From Jiella endophytica (GTDB lineage Bacteria > Pseudomonadota > Alphaproteobacteria > Rhizobiales > Rhizobiaceae): a stretch of DNA of 64,000 nt. A program made the position numbers and the translations under genes. Each line of letters begins with the position of its first letter. Positions within the stretch are counted from its first letter, which is position 1. The notes beneath the pieces are model-generated. The model ran no database searches and was not told the origin of the DNA. It was given only the letters and a program-made list of their open reading frames with translations. The stretch lies in NCBI RefSeq assembly GCF_004519335.1, contig NZ_SOZD01000002.1, positions 1 to 64,000 on the forward strand. The letters are read 5' to 3'. This document shows, one piece after another, positions 9,504 to 19,989 of this stretch.

Positions 9504-11006
9504 ATGACCCTGTCCCGGCGTGACTTTCTCCTCACCGCGAGCGCCGCAGGCGCAAGCCTTGCGGTCGCGGACGCCGCGCTCGCCCAGCAGCCGCGCATCA
9601 ACCTCTCTCAGACGGCCAGACGGCCGGACAAGCCCAACGTCATCCTGATCGTGATCGACACGCTGCGGCGCGACCATCTCGGCGTCTACGGCAATGGCTG
9701 GATGAAGACGCCGGCGCTCGACCAGCTCGGCCGGCAGAGCCTGCGCTTCACCCGGGCGACGCCCGAGGCGATGCCGACCATTCCGGCGCGGCGGTCGATC
9801 CATTCGGGCATGCGGACCTTCCCGTTCCGCAATTGGGAGCGCCGCGCCGGCAACGGCTCGTCGGTCTGGGGCTGGCAGCACATCCCCGACGACCAGCCGA
9901 CGCTCGCCGAGCAGCTGGAGAAGGCCGGCTACGAGACGATGCTGGTTACCGACGTGCCGCACGAATTCACCCCGGGCATGAACTTCTCCCGCGGCTTCAA
10001 GCTCGTCGACTGGGTCCGCGGACAGGAGGGCGATCCCTACCGCCCCTACTGGTCGGTCGATCCGTTCGAGCTGCAGAAATTCATGTGGCGCGATGCCGAT
10101 GGTCAGGCGCTGACGACGAAATACGGCAATGCGCCGCTCGCCCGCGAGCTTAGGCAGTATCTCGCCAACACCCAGGACAGGCGGGCCGAGGACGACCGCT
10201 TCGCCGCCCGCGTGTTCCGCTCGGCGGCCCGGGCGCTGGAAGGCATTCCGCGCGACAAGCCGTTCTTCCTGACGGTCGATTCCTTCGATCCGCACGAGCC
10301 CTGGGACGCACCGCGGCGCTACGCCGACGCCTATGACGATCCGGGCTATGACGAACCGGAACCGGTCACCCCGCGCTACGGCTCCAGCGACTATCTGCCG
10401 GAACGCCAGTTGCAGCGGATGCGAGCGCTCTATGCCGGCGAGATCACCATGACCGACACCTGGCTCGCCTTCTTCCTCGACCGGCTGCACCAGATGAGCC
10501 TTCTCGACGATACCGTCATCCTGCTCACCAGCGACCACGGCATGGCCCTCGGCGAGCATGGCGCCCTCGGCAAGCCGGCCTATGCGCTCTGGCCGGAGAT
10601 GACCGACACGCCCTTGTTCATCCGCCATCCGAACGGCACCGCGGCCGGCGAGGCGCGCGACTATTTCGCCTCGACCCACGACATCCTGCCGACGATCCTC
10701 TCCTTTGCCGGGGTCGAACCCAGGAAGGAGACCGATGGCAGCGACCTCTCCCCGCATCTCGACGGCAAGGCGGGCACCGTGCGCGAACATTTCACCTCCG
10801 GCCTCAACGACTATGTCTGGGTGTCCGACAAGCGCTTCGCGATGATCTCCCGCAACGACGGCAGCGAGGCGAAGCTCTACGACATCGCCGCAGATCCGGA
10901 GCAGGCCAAGGATTTGGCTGGGGACAAGCCGCAGGAGGTCAAGCGGCTGTTCGATCTCGTCCTGAAGGACGCCGGCGGCGAGCCGCTGCCGCATTACGAC
11001 CTGTAG
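9504..11006 (+). CDS. Tat-exported sulfatase-superfamily hydrolase with Thr at the catalytic position
   Basis: The 500-residue protein starts with a twin-arginine signal (SRRDFLL, then an AAGASLAVADAALA core), predicting export of a folded enzyme. It has the alkaline-phosphatase/sulfatase fold signatures: NVILIVIDTLRRDHLG (metal-binding Asp residues) and LLTSDHGMALGEHG (metal-binding Asp-His). The sulfatase nucleophile motif CxPxR reads T92-I-P94-A-R96 with G102 in place, so the Cys or Ser that becomes formylglycine is Thr. The product is therefore more likely a phosphodiesterase, phosphonate-type or diverged hydrolase than a classical sulfatase. CGGAG at 9491-9495 supports ATG 9504. Confidence 0.85.
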   Translation: MTLSRRDFLLTASAAGASLAVADAALAQQPRINLSQTARRPDKPNVILIVIDTLRRDHLGVYGNGWMKTPALDQLGRQSLRFTRATPEAMPTIPARRSIHSGMRTFPFRNWERRAGNGSSVWGWQHIPDDQPTLAEQLEKAGYETMLVTDVPHEFTPGMNFSRGFKLVDWVRGQEGDPYRPYWSVDPFELQKFMWRDADGQALTTKYGNAPLARELRQYLANTQDRRAEDDRFAARVFRSAARALEGIPRDKPFFLTVDSFDPHEPWDAPRRYADAYDDPGYDEPEPVTPRYGSSDYLPERQLQRMRALYAGEITMTDTWLAFFLDRLHQMSLLDDTVILLTSDHGMALGEHGALGKPAYALWPEMTDTPLFIRHPNGTAAGEARDYFASTHDILPTILSFAGVEPRKETDGSDLSPHLDGKAGTVREHFTSGLNDYVWVSDKRFAMISRNDGSEAKLYDIAADPEQAKDLAGDKPQEVKRLFDLVLKDAGGEPLPHYDL

Positions 11007-11306
11007 GGCCGAGCGAGCGGGCGGCGGGCGGCGTAACAACACCTCTCCCGCCGCCCTCCTCCCCTCCGGCACGAGAATCGTTGCGCATCGGCCAGGTTTG
11101 ACGATCCGCGGAGCGTTGCCGGTCGAGCTTATCGAGCCGCGGGCCGTGCACGGCCATCGCTGCTTGACTCTCTCCGCCCTATCTTCACTCTTTGCGCTCA
11201 CAAGACGGGTCGTCGCGGCCGCTTTTTCCGAAGCTGCCGGCACGATTCCGCAAATCGCAACGATGCGGCATGAAAGCCCGCACGATCCGCCGGGCAGGGA
11301 GGGACA
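11007..11306 (+). other. Intergenic gap with a GC-rich hairpin and the presumed glg promoter
   Basis: A perfect 10-bp stem, GGGCGGCGGG (11019-11028) with CCCGCCGCCC (11047-11056), follows the sulfatase-like gene. It lacks a T-run, so it is at most a Rho-assisted or mRNA-stabilising structure. The rest should hold the glgC promoter. A TTGACT hexamer occurs at 11164-11169, but no good -10 is spaced from it, so I do not call a promoter. No gene is seen. Confidence 0.4.
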
Positions 11307-12578
11307 ATGCCAGACTCACGACCGTTCGCGCCGCTGGCGCGCGACGCCATGGCTTATGTGCTGGCGGGTGGCCGCGGCAGCCGTCTGCTCGAACTCACCG
11401 ACAATCGGGCAAAGCCCGCCGTCTATTTCGGCGGCAAGACCCGCATCATCGATTTCGCCCTGTCGAACGCCATCAATTCCGGCATCCGCCGCATCGGCGT
11501 CGCCACCCAGTACAAGGCCCACAGCCTGATCCGGCATCTGCAGAACGGCTGGAACTTCCTGCGGCCCGGCCGCAACGAGAGCTTCGACATCCTGCCGGCC
11601 AGCCAGCGCGTGTCGGAAGACCAGTGGTATGCGGGCACGGCCGACGCGGTCTACCAGAACATCGACATCATCGAGGACTACGCGCCGAAATACATCGTCA
11701 TTCTCGCCGGTGATCACATCTACAAGATGGATTACGAGATCATGCTCCAGCAGCATGTCGATTCCGGCGCCAACGTGACGGTCGGCTGTCTGGAAGTGCC
11801 ACGCATGGAGGCCACCGGCTTCGGCGTCATGCATGTCGACGAGAACTTCGTGATCACCGATTTCGTCGAGAAGCCGAAGGATCCGCCCTCCATCCCCGGC
11901 CGGCCGGACGTCGCCCTCGCCTCGATGGGCATCTACGTCTTCGAGACCAACTTCCTGATGGACCAGCTGCGGCGCGACGCATCCGACCCGAATTCCCAGC
12001 GCGACTTCGGCAAGGACATCATCCCCCATATCGTTCGGCACGGAAAGGCGGTCGCCCACCGCTTCAACCGCTCGGTCGTGCGCTCGGCGATGGAGCCCGA
12101 CAGCGAAGCCTACTGGCGCGACGTCGGCACGGTCGACGCCTACTGGCAGGCCAATATCGACCTGACCGACATCGTCCCGCCGCTCGACGTCTACGACCGC
12201 GACTGGCCGATCTGGACCTATGCGGAGATCAATCCGCCGGCGAAGTTCGTCCATGACGAGGACGGACGGCGCGGCATGGCGATCTCCTCCCTGGTCTCGG
12301 GCGACTGCATCATCTCCGGCGGCTCGCTGAACCGCTCGCTGCTGTTCACCGGCGTCAGGGTGCACTCCTATTCCCATCTCGACCATGCCGTCGTCCTGCC
12401 CCGGACGGACATCGGCCGCAGCGCCAGGATCCGCAATGCGGTGATCGACCGCGGCGTGCACATTCCGGACGGACTCGTGATCGGCGAGGATCCGGAACTC
12501 GACGCCAAGCGGTTCCGCCGCACCGAATCCGGCATCTGCCTCGTCACCCGGGCGATGATCGAGCGGCTGAGCTACTGA
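11307..12578 (+). CDS. glgC: Glucose-1-phosphate adenylyltransferase (ADP-glucose pyrophosphorylase)
   Basis: The 423-residue protein makes ADP-glucose from glucose-1-phosphate and ATP, the committed step of bacterial glycogen synthesis. It shows [15 protein letters not shown] (nucleotide-binding loop), the [19 protein letters not shown] block, HIYKMDY and the FVEKP sugar-phosphate segment. A C-terminal left-handed beta-helix repeat region ends at [30 protein letters not shown] just before ATG 11307 is a strong ribosome site. It starts a glgC-glgA-pgm operon with gaps of 7 and 3 bases. Confidence 0.97.
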   Translation: MPDSRPFAPLARDAMAYVLAGGRGSRLLELTDNRAKPAVYFGGKTRIIDFALSNAINSGIRRIGVATQYKAHSLIRHLQNGWNFLRPGRNESFDILPASQRVSEDQWYAGTADAVYQNIDIIEDYAPKYIVILAGDHIYKMDYEIMLQQHVDSGANVTVGCLEVPRMEATGFGVMHVDENFVITDFVEKPKDPPSIPGRPDVALASMGIYVFETNFLMDQLRRDASDPNSQRDFGKDIIPHIVRHGKAVAHRFNRSVVRSAMEPDSEAYWRDVGTVDAYWQANIDLTDIVPPLDVYDRDWPIWTYAEINPPAKFVHDEDGRRGMAISSLVSGDCIISGGSLNRSLLFTGVRVHSYSHLDHAVVLPRTDIGRSARIRNAVIDRGVHIPDGLVIGEDPELDAKRFRRTESGICLVTRAMIERLSY

Positions 12579-12585
12579 CCTGGCG

Positions 12586-14031
12586 ATGCAGATCCTCTCG
12601 ATTGCCTCGGAAGCCTTTCCGCTGATCAAGACCGGTGGGCTCGCCGATGTCGCCGGCGCGTTGCCCTTCGCGCTGGCCGAACACGCCTGCCGCGTCGTCA
12701 CGCTGCTGCCGGGCTATCCGACCGTCATGCGGGCGATCGAGACCGCCGGCGCCGACGTCGAGGTGCTGCCGCTCGACACCGTGCTCGGCGCGCCCGCCCG
12801 GATCCTCGCCGTCGACCTCGCCGGACTGAAGCTCTTCGTCCTCGACATGCCGACGCTCTACGACCGCCTCGGCGGCCCTTACACCGACGCCGGCGGCCAC
12901 GACTTCGGCGACAACTGGATGCGCTTTGCCGCTCTCTCCAAGGCGGGCGCGATGATCGCGCAAGGGGCAGTGCCGGGCTTTCTCCCCGACATCGTCCATG
13001 TCCACGACTGGCAGGCGGCGCTGACGCCGGTCTATCTCGCCGCCTCCAACCGGCCGCGGCCGAAGACCGTTCTCACCATCCACAACCTCGCCTTCCAGGG
13101 AAACTATCCCTCGGCGATCTTCCCGCAGCTGGAGCTGCCGGCCGCCACCTGGTCCATCGAGGGTGTCGAATATTACGGCAATGTCGGCTATCTGAAGGGC
13201 GGGCTACACGCCTGCGACGTCGTCACCACCGTCAGCCCTACCTATGCCAAGGAGATCGTCACCGAGGGCAGCGGCATGGGCCTCGACGGGCTCCTGCGCG
13301 GCCGCGGCTCGCGCCTCGTCGGCATCGTCAACGGCATCGACACCAGGGTCTGGGATCCGGCCAGCGATCCGGCGCTCGCCGCGAACTATTCGGCGCGGGA
13401 GCTCAAGCCGCGCATCCACAACAAGCGCGCCCTCGAGGGCGAATTCGGCCTCAGGCGGGAGAACGGCCCGATCCTTGCCGTGGTCAGCCGGCTGACCTGG
13501 CAGAAGGGCCTCGACCTCGTCGCGGAGGTCTGCGACGAGCTGGTGGAGCGCGGCGTCCGCCTCGTCGTCGTCGGCTCCGGCGAGGCGATGATCGAAGGCA
13601 CCTTCCAGGCCGCCCATTCGCGCCATCCCGACCGTGTCGGCGTGAGGATCGGCTATGACGAGGAACTGTCGCACCGGGTTCAGGCCGGCGCCGACGCGAT
13701 CCTCATTCCGTCGCGCTTCGAGCCCTGCGGCCTCACCCAGCTCTACGGTCTTCGCTATGGCTGCATCCCGGTGGTCGCCAAGGTCGGCGGCCTGGCCGAC
13801 ACCGTCGTCGACGCGAACTACGCCGCGGTCAGTGCCGAGGCCGCGACCGGTGTCATCTTCACCCCACCCGACCGGGCCTCGCTTCTCGAGGCGGTCGACC
13901 GCACGCTCGGCCTCTACGAAGAGGCCCGCGTCTGGCGAAGAATGCAGGCTGCGGCTATGAAAGCGGATGTTTCTTGGACGAAGAGCGCGAGGCTCTATGC
14001 GGGCCTCTACAGCGATCTGATGAAAGAGTAG
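12586..14031 (+). CDS. glgA: Glycogen synthase (ADP-glucose dependent)
   Basis: The 481-residue GT5 enzyme transfers glucose from ADP-glucose to the growing alpha-1,4-glucan. The N-terminus, LSIASEAFPLIKTGGLADV, carries the KTGGL ADP-glucose-binding motif. HVHDWQAAL, TIHNLAFQG, VSRLTWQKGLDL and the C-terminal PSRFEPCGLTQLYGLRYG block with the catalytic Glu follow. It starts seven bases after the glgC stop, which argues for co-transcription. Confidence 0.97.
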   Translation: MQILSIASEAFPLIKTGGLADVAGALPFALAEHACRVVTLLPGYPTVMRAIETAGADVEVLPLDTVLGAPARILAVDLAGLKLFVLDMPTLYDRLGGPYTDAGGHDFGDNWMRFAALSKAGAMIAQGAVPGFLPDIVHVHDWQAALTPVYLAASNRPRPKTVLTIHNLAFQGNYPSAIFPQLELPAATWSIEGVEYYGNVGYLKGGLHACDVVTTVSPTYAKEIVTEGSGMGLDGLLRGRGSRLVGIVNGIDTRVWDPASDPALAANYSARELKPRIHNKRALEGEFGLRRENGPILAVVSRLTWQKGLDLVAEVCDELVERGVRLVVVGSGEAMIEGTFQAAHSRHPDRVGVRIGYDEELSHRVQAGADAILIPSRFEPCGLTQLYGLRYGCIPVVAKVGGLADTVVDANYAAVSAEAATGVIFTPPDRASLLEAVDRTLGLYEEARVWRRMQAAAMKADVSWTKSARLYAGLYSDLMKE

Positions 14032-15663
<1,632 letters not shown>

Positions 15664-15733
15664 CGAAAGGCTGCGTGGCGACGCGAGATCTTCTCGCGCC
15701 CGGTCGCCTGCCGTCCGCCGATGGCAGGTGACC

Positions 15734-15946
15734 TTACGGAGCGATGACGATCTCGACGCGGCGATTCTGCTGCCTGCCGCCATTTTCGAACATGCGCTGG
15801 TCGAGCGTCGGGTTACCGGAATTGCTGTCGAGCGACGCGATGGCGCGGGTGCTCGCCGGCGATTCGCCGACGACGCTTGCCAGCGCGCCGCCCGCCATGA
15901 AGCAAGTGAGATCGAGCAGAGCGCAGAGTAAGATCTTCTGGGACAT
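15734..15946 (-). CDS. Small secreted protein ending in an OmpA-like NRRVEI motif (possible remnant)
   Basis: The 70-residue open frame begins with a plausible signal peptide (MSQKILLCALLDLTCFMAGGALA) and ends GGRQQNRRVEIVIAP, which matches the final strand of OmpA-like peptidoglycan-binding domains (typically GRxxNRRVEI). The rest of the OmpA fold is absent, so this is either a decayed OmpA-family gene or a novel small protein. AAGGA eight bases before the start supports translation. It overlaps a weaker plus-strand open frame. It lies between pgm and a toxin-antitoxin pair. Confidence 0.4.
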   Translation of the reverse strand: MSQKILLCALLDLTCFMAGGALASVVGESPASTRAIASLDSNSGNPTLDQRMFENGGRQQNRRVEIVIAP

Positions 15947-16178
15947 CGGTGAGATCCTTCATGTTCGCCCGGCCGCCGATGCGGCTCGCCGCTGTCCCTG
16001 AAATTGCGCGTTTCCTCGCCTGACGTCGGTGACCGGCATCACAGGGGTCGGCCCTGAGCCGCTTCCGTGTCCGGTGCGAGCGCGTAACCGCTCGTTGCCG
16101 ACTGCACAGCGGATCGTGCAGTTTGACCGTCGGACGGGCGGACTTTCCAGCGTCCGCGTTCGCGGGCATATTGTTGCC

Positions 16179-16406
16179 ATGACCAAGTTGCTCGACCGCG
16201 CCTTCGATCGCATCCGCGCTTTGCCAGAGGAGGCGCAGGACGTGCTCGCCCACGAACTCCTGCAGATGACCGGCGAGGAGCAACCGGTCCATCGGCTCGC
16301 GCCCGACGAAAAGGCGTCGATGGCCGCCTCCATGGAAGAGGCTGCGCGCGGGCAATTCGCCTCCGACGGGGAAGTACGAGCGGTTTGGGCGAAACACGGC
16401 CTCTGA
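16179..16406 (+). CDS. Antitoxin of a ParDE/RelBE-type pair
   Basis: The 75-residue acidic, mostly helical protein (TKLLDRAFDRIRALPEEAQD near the start) ends 22 bases inside a RelE/ParE-like toxin gene. Size, position immediately upstream of the toxin and overlap all fit an antitoxin. The sequence resembles the short alphaproteobacterial antitoxins that accompany ParE toxins. I do not recognise a ribbon-helix-helix or AbrB motif with certainty. The antitoxin would bind its toxin and probably repress the pair's promoter. Confidence 0.7.
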   Translation: MTKLLDRAFDRIRALPEEAQDVLAHELLQMTGEEQPVHRLAPDEKASMAASMEEAARGQFASDGEVRAVWAKHGL

Positions 16407-16705
16407 CACTGCGCTACACGCCTCGGGCGCTCGTCGAACTCGACGAGATCCTCGAATATATCGGCGAACAGTCGCCGAACGGGGCGGACAAAGTCCGCAA
16501 TCGACTGCGCGGCATCATCGATTTCCTGTGCAGCTATCCGCTGGCCGGTCAGGCCACCGATCTGCCGATGCTGCGACGCATCGTGGCACGCCCATACCCC
16601 TATCTGATCTTCTACCAGGTTCTCGATGGCGAGATCGTCGTCATCGCGGTTCGCCACGCCGCCCGCGATCCACACACCATGCCCGACGAAGCGAGCGAGA
16701 AATGA
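16385..16705 (+). CDS. RelE/ParE family toxin
   Basis: The 106-residue protein has the ParE fold signature: LRYTPRALVELDEILEYI near the N-terminus, a central RNRLRGIIDFLCSYPLAG segment and the C-terminal RRIVARPYPYLIFYQVLDGEIVVIAVRHAAR strands. ParE members poison DNA gyrase and RelE members cleave mRNA; ParE is the closer match. No ATG is available, so TTG 16385, inside the antitoxin gene, is the likely start. The pair sits between pgm and glgX and interrupts the glycogen cluster. Confidence 0.85.
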   Translation: MGETRPLTLRYTPRALVELDEILEYIGEQSPNGADKVRNRLRGIIDFLCSYPLAGQATDLPMLRRIVARPYPYLIFYQVLDGEIVVIAVRHAARDPHTMPDEASEK

Positions 16706-16775
16706 GCCGAACTCGTCCCCGGTCCGCACCGGCCTTCACGCCAACGAAACTCATTCAGGCGCAATCGTCTCACCC

Positions 16776-18842
16776 ATGACCTTCCAGATCACTTCCGAGC
16801 GCGGGCTGCCAAAGCGGCTTGGTGCCATTCCGAGAAAGCGCGGCGTGCTCTTTGCCGTCACCTCGCACAATGCCGACAGGATCGAGCTGTGCCTGTTCGA
16901 CGAGACCGGGACGAAGGAGGTCCAGCGCCTGGCGCTGCCCGGCGAGGCGGACGGTGTGCGTTACGGTTTCGTGCCGGACCTGAAGCCCGGCGCCCGCTAC
17001 GGCCTGCGAGCCCACGGGCCGTTCGACCCGGCAAAGCGGCATCGCTTCGATCCCTCCAAGCTCCTTGTCGACCCCTACGCCGTCCGGCTCGACCGGCCCT
17101 TCGTCTACCACCCCTCGCTGGTCGCGCCGCCTGAACGCAGGCTGGACACCGCCCCCTTCGTGCCGCGTGCGATCGTCACCGATCTCTCGCGCGATGCCGC
17201 GCCGCTGCCTTCGGCACGGCCTGGATTCGTTTACGAGCTGCATGTGCGCGGCTTCTCCCAGCGCCACCCTGCGGTGCCGGATCCGATCCGCGGCACCCTT
17301 GCCGCCCTCGCCGAACCTGTCTGTCTCGACCATATCCGGGCCCTCGGCGTCGACACCATCGAACTGATGCCCGTCGCCGCCTGGGTCGACGAACGGCACC
17401 TCACCGAGCTCGGCCTCACCAATGCCTGGGGCTACAATCCGGTCACCCACATGGCGCTCGATCCGCGGCTGGCGCCCGGCGGCCCCGCCGACATGCGCCG
17501 GCTGGTGGATGCATGCCACGAGCGTGGCATCCGCGTGCTCCTCGACGTCGTCTTCAACCATTCCGGCGAGGGACCGGCGGAAGGGCCGACGCTCTGCTAC
17601 CGCGGCCTCGACAACGCGCTCTACTACCGCCACGGCGAGGACGGCTCGCTCGTTAACGACACCGGCACCGGCAACACCTTCGCCTGCGACCGCCCGGCCG
17701 TCATCCGCCTCGTGGTCGACGCGCTCCGCCACTATGTCGAGACGATGGGGATCGACGGCTTCCGCTACGATCTCGCCCCCGTGCTCGGCCGCAGCGACGA
17801 AGGATATTCCCCTGACGCGCCGCTGCTCGAGGCGATCGCGAAAGATCCGCTGCTGAGGGACCGCATCCATGTCGCCGAATCCTGGGATATCGGTCCCGGC
17901 GGCTATCAGGTCGGCAATTTCCCGCCGCCCTTCTACGAATGGCAGGACCGGTTCCGCGACGACGTCCGAAAGTTCTGGCGCGGCGATGCCGATGCCGTCC
18001 GCGACCTTGCAACCCGCCTCGCCGGCTCCGAGGACATCTTCGGCGGCAATGGCCGCCGCCCCTCCGCCGGGGTGAACATGATCGCGCCGCATGACGGCTT
18101 CGCTCTTGCCGACCTTGCCGCCTACGATCACAAGCACAACCTCGCAAACGGCGAGAAGAACCGCGACGGCCACGGCGAGAACTATAGCTGGAACAACGGC
18201 GTCGAGGGTCCGACCACGGATCTTGCCATCCTCGAGGCCCGCCACCGCGACATCCGGGCACTCTTCTCGACGCTGTTCGTCTCGCGCGGCAGCCTGATGA
18301 TCGTCGCCGGCGACGAGATCGGCCGCAGCCAGGGTGGCAACAACAACGCCTATTGCCAGGACAACGAAACCCTCTGGCTCGACTGGCAGAATGCCGACGG
18401 CGATCTTGCCCGCTTCGTTGCGAGCCTTGCGCGGCTGCGCCGCGAGCACCCGGCGCTGTCGGCCGACCGCTTCCTCACCGGCGGCATCGTCGAGGGCGGC
18501 GAGGTGGAGGACGTCGTCTGGCTGACCGAGGCTGGCAGCCCGATGACCGAGGCCGAGTGGCACGATCCGGCGCGCCGCTTCCTCGGCATGAGCGTCTATG
18601 CGCCGCGAAGGGCCAGTGAGGAGGAGAGCGAACGGGCGCTGGTCTATCTCAATGCCGGACGGGAGCCTGTCGCCGCCACTCTCCCTTCGCCGCGCGCCGG
18701 CCACGCCTTCCAGCTTTTCCTGCGCTCGGACAGGCCCGAGGCGTCGCCTGAACATCCCGATATCGGCGACGTCGTCACCGTCGATGGGCGTTCGGTCGTC
18801 ATTCTGATCGAGCATCGCACAGCGTCCGGTCGGCGGCCTTAA
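16776..18842 (+). CDS. glgX: Glycogen debranching enzyme
   Basis: The 688-residue GH13 isoamylase-type protein has an N-terminal CBM48-like domain (about 15-110) and an (alpha/beta)8 barrel. RVLLDVVFNHSGEG, GIDGFRYDLA (nucleophile Asp332), VAESWD (acid/base Glu368) and NMIAPHDGF (transition-state-stabilising His-Asp) are visible, followed by an NNNAYCQDNE block. It removes alpha-1,6 branches left after phosphorylase action. The first two motifs are standard; VAESWD differs slightly from the commoner IAEPWD. ATG 16776 gives the family-like N-terminus. Confidence 0.93.
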   Translation: MTFQITSERGLPKRLGAIPRKRGVLFAVTSHNADRIELCLFDETGTKEVQRLALPGEADGVRYGFVPDLKPGARYGLRAHGPFDPAKRHRFDPSKLLVDPYAVRLDRPFVYHPSLVAPPERRLDTAPFVPRAIVTDLSRDAAPLPSARPGFVYELHVRGFSQRHPAVPDPIRGTLAALAEPVCLDHIRALGVDTIELMPVAAWVDERHLTELGLTNAWGYNPVTHMALDPRLAPGGPADMRRLVDACHERGIRVLLDVVFNHSGEGPAEGPTLCYRGLDNALYYRHGEDGSLVNDTGTGNTFACDRPAVIRLVVDALRHYVETMGIDGFRYDLAPVLGRSDEGYSPDAPLLEAIAKDPLLRDRIHVAESWDIGPGGYQVGNFPPPFYEWQDRFRDDVRKFWRGDADAVRDLATRLAGSEDIFGGNGRRPSAGVNMIAPHDGFALADLAAYDHKHNLANGEKNRDGHGENYSWNNGVEGPTTDLAILEARHRDIRALFSTLFVSRGSLMIVAGDEIGRSQGGNNNAYCQDNETLWLDWQNADGDLARFVASLARLRREHPALSADRFLTGGIVEGGEVEDVVWLTEAGSPMTEAEWHDPARRFLGMSVYAPRRASEEESERALVYLNAGREPVAATLPSPRAGHAFQLFLRSDRPEASPEHPDIGDVVTVDGRSVVILIEHRTASGRRP

Positions 18843-19023
18843 GACAGCCGCCTCCGCCGATCCCCTGCGGGGCCTTGCTCCGGCCTGCCGCGCCGCGTAG
18901 CAAGAGGCGGTAACCGTTCATCGAAGGGTCCTGATGGCCGGCGGCACTGCCACGTGCCGGCCGTCCGGGCTTTCCTCCCGCTGTCTTCCCGATCTTACCG
19001 GGCGTTGTCGCCCTGCGCCCGTC

Positions 19024-19989
19024 ATGCACACCATTCTCGCCATCATCGTCCCGATCTTCAGCATGATCGCCCTCGGCTATGCCGCGGCGCGTGTCGGCCT
19101 TCTCTCGGAGGCGGTGGGAGACGGGCTTGCGCATTTCGTCTTCGTCATCGCCGTGCCGGTGCTGCTCTTCCGAACGCTGGCGACGATGAGCTTCGGCGAC
19201 GCCAATCCGGTGCTGCTGTGGCTGTCCTATTTTTCCGGCGTCGCCATCACCTGGACGCTCGGCACTTTGGCGATCGGCAAATTCGCCAAGGCCGATCACC
19301 GGACCGGGGTGATCGCCGGCATCTCGTCGAGCTTCGCCAACACGGTCTTCGTCGCCATCCCGACCCTGCAGCGGGCCTTCGGCGATGCCGGCCTCGAGCC
19401 ACTTCTGATCATCATCTCGATCCACCTGCCGGTGATGATGATCGCCTCGACCCTTCTGATCGAGCGCGCCGCCGCCCTCGACGTCGCCGTCGGAGCGGAA
19501 ATTGCCCGTGAGCCGGTGCCGCTGATGCGCACGTTGCAGCGCATGGCGCGGAACCTCCTCACCAATCCGATCGTCGTCGGCATTCTGACCGGCGTCTGCT
19601 GGCACGGGCTCGGGCTGCCGCTCACGGGCGCGCTCGACGAGGTGACGCGGCTCCTCGGTGGGACGGCCGGCGGCCTCGCGCTCTTCTCGCTGGGCATGTC
19701 GCTGACCCGCTACGGCCTTCGCGGCGACATCATCGCGTCGTCGCTGATCGCCCTCCTGTCGCTGATCGTCATGCCGCTCTGCGTCTGGCTGTTTGCGCGG
19801 GAGTTGGGCCTGCCGCCGCTCTGGCTGAAGGGCGCCGTCCTGACGGCGGCGGCCCCGGCCGGCATCAACGCCTATCTTTTCGCCACCTATTTCAAGGCCG
19901 GCGAAAAGCTCGCGGCGACGACGATCCTGATTTCCACCGTCGCCTCGGTGGTGACGCTCAGCCTCTGGCTCAAGATTCTCGGCGTCTGA
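19024..19989 (+). CDS. AEC family transporter (auxin efflux carrier-like permease)
   Basis: The 321-residue integral membrane protein has about ten hydrophobic segments. Blocks such as ILAIIVPIFSMIALGYAAARVGLL and the C-terminal APAGINAYLFATYF are typical of the AEC/BASS-like permease family, which exports or imports small organic anions. The substrate cannot be inferred. ATG 19024 is chosen because it directly precedes the first membrane segment; an upstream in-frame ATG at 18934 adds 30 basic, non-conserved residues. Its end overlaps the convergent GluQRS gene by 20 bases. Confidence 0.88.
   Translation: MHTILAIIVPIFSMIALGYAAARVGLLSEAVGDGLAHFVFVIAVPVLLFRTLATMSFGDANPVLLWLSYFSGVAITWTLGTLAIGKFAKADHRTGVIAGISSSFANTVFVAIPTLQRAFGDAGLEPLLIIISIHLPVMMIASTLLIERAAALDVAVGAEIAREPVPLMRTLQRMARNLLTNPIVVGILTGVCWHGLGLPLTGALDEVTRLLGGTAGGLALFSLGMSLTRYGLRGDIIASSLIALLSLIVMPLCVWLFARELGLPPLWLKGAVLTAAAPAGINAYLFATYFKAGEKLAATTILISTVASVVTLSLWLKILGV

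Noticed and set aside
15728-15931. Plus-strand 67-residue open frame opposite the OmpA-like remnant
   Set aside because: It has no ribosome site and no recognisable motif; the minus-strand frame has both a signal peptide and the NRRVEI motif.
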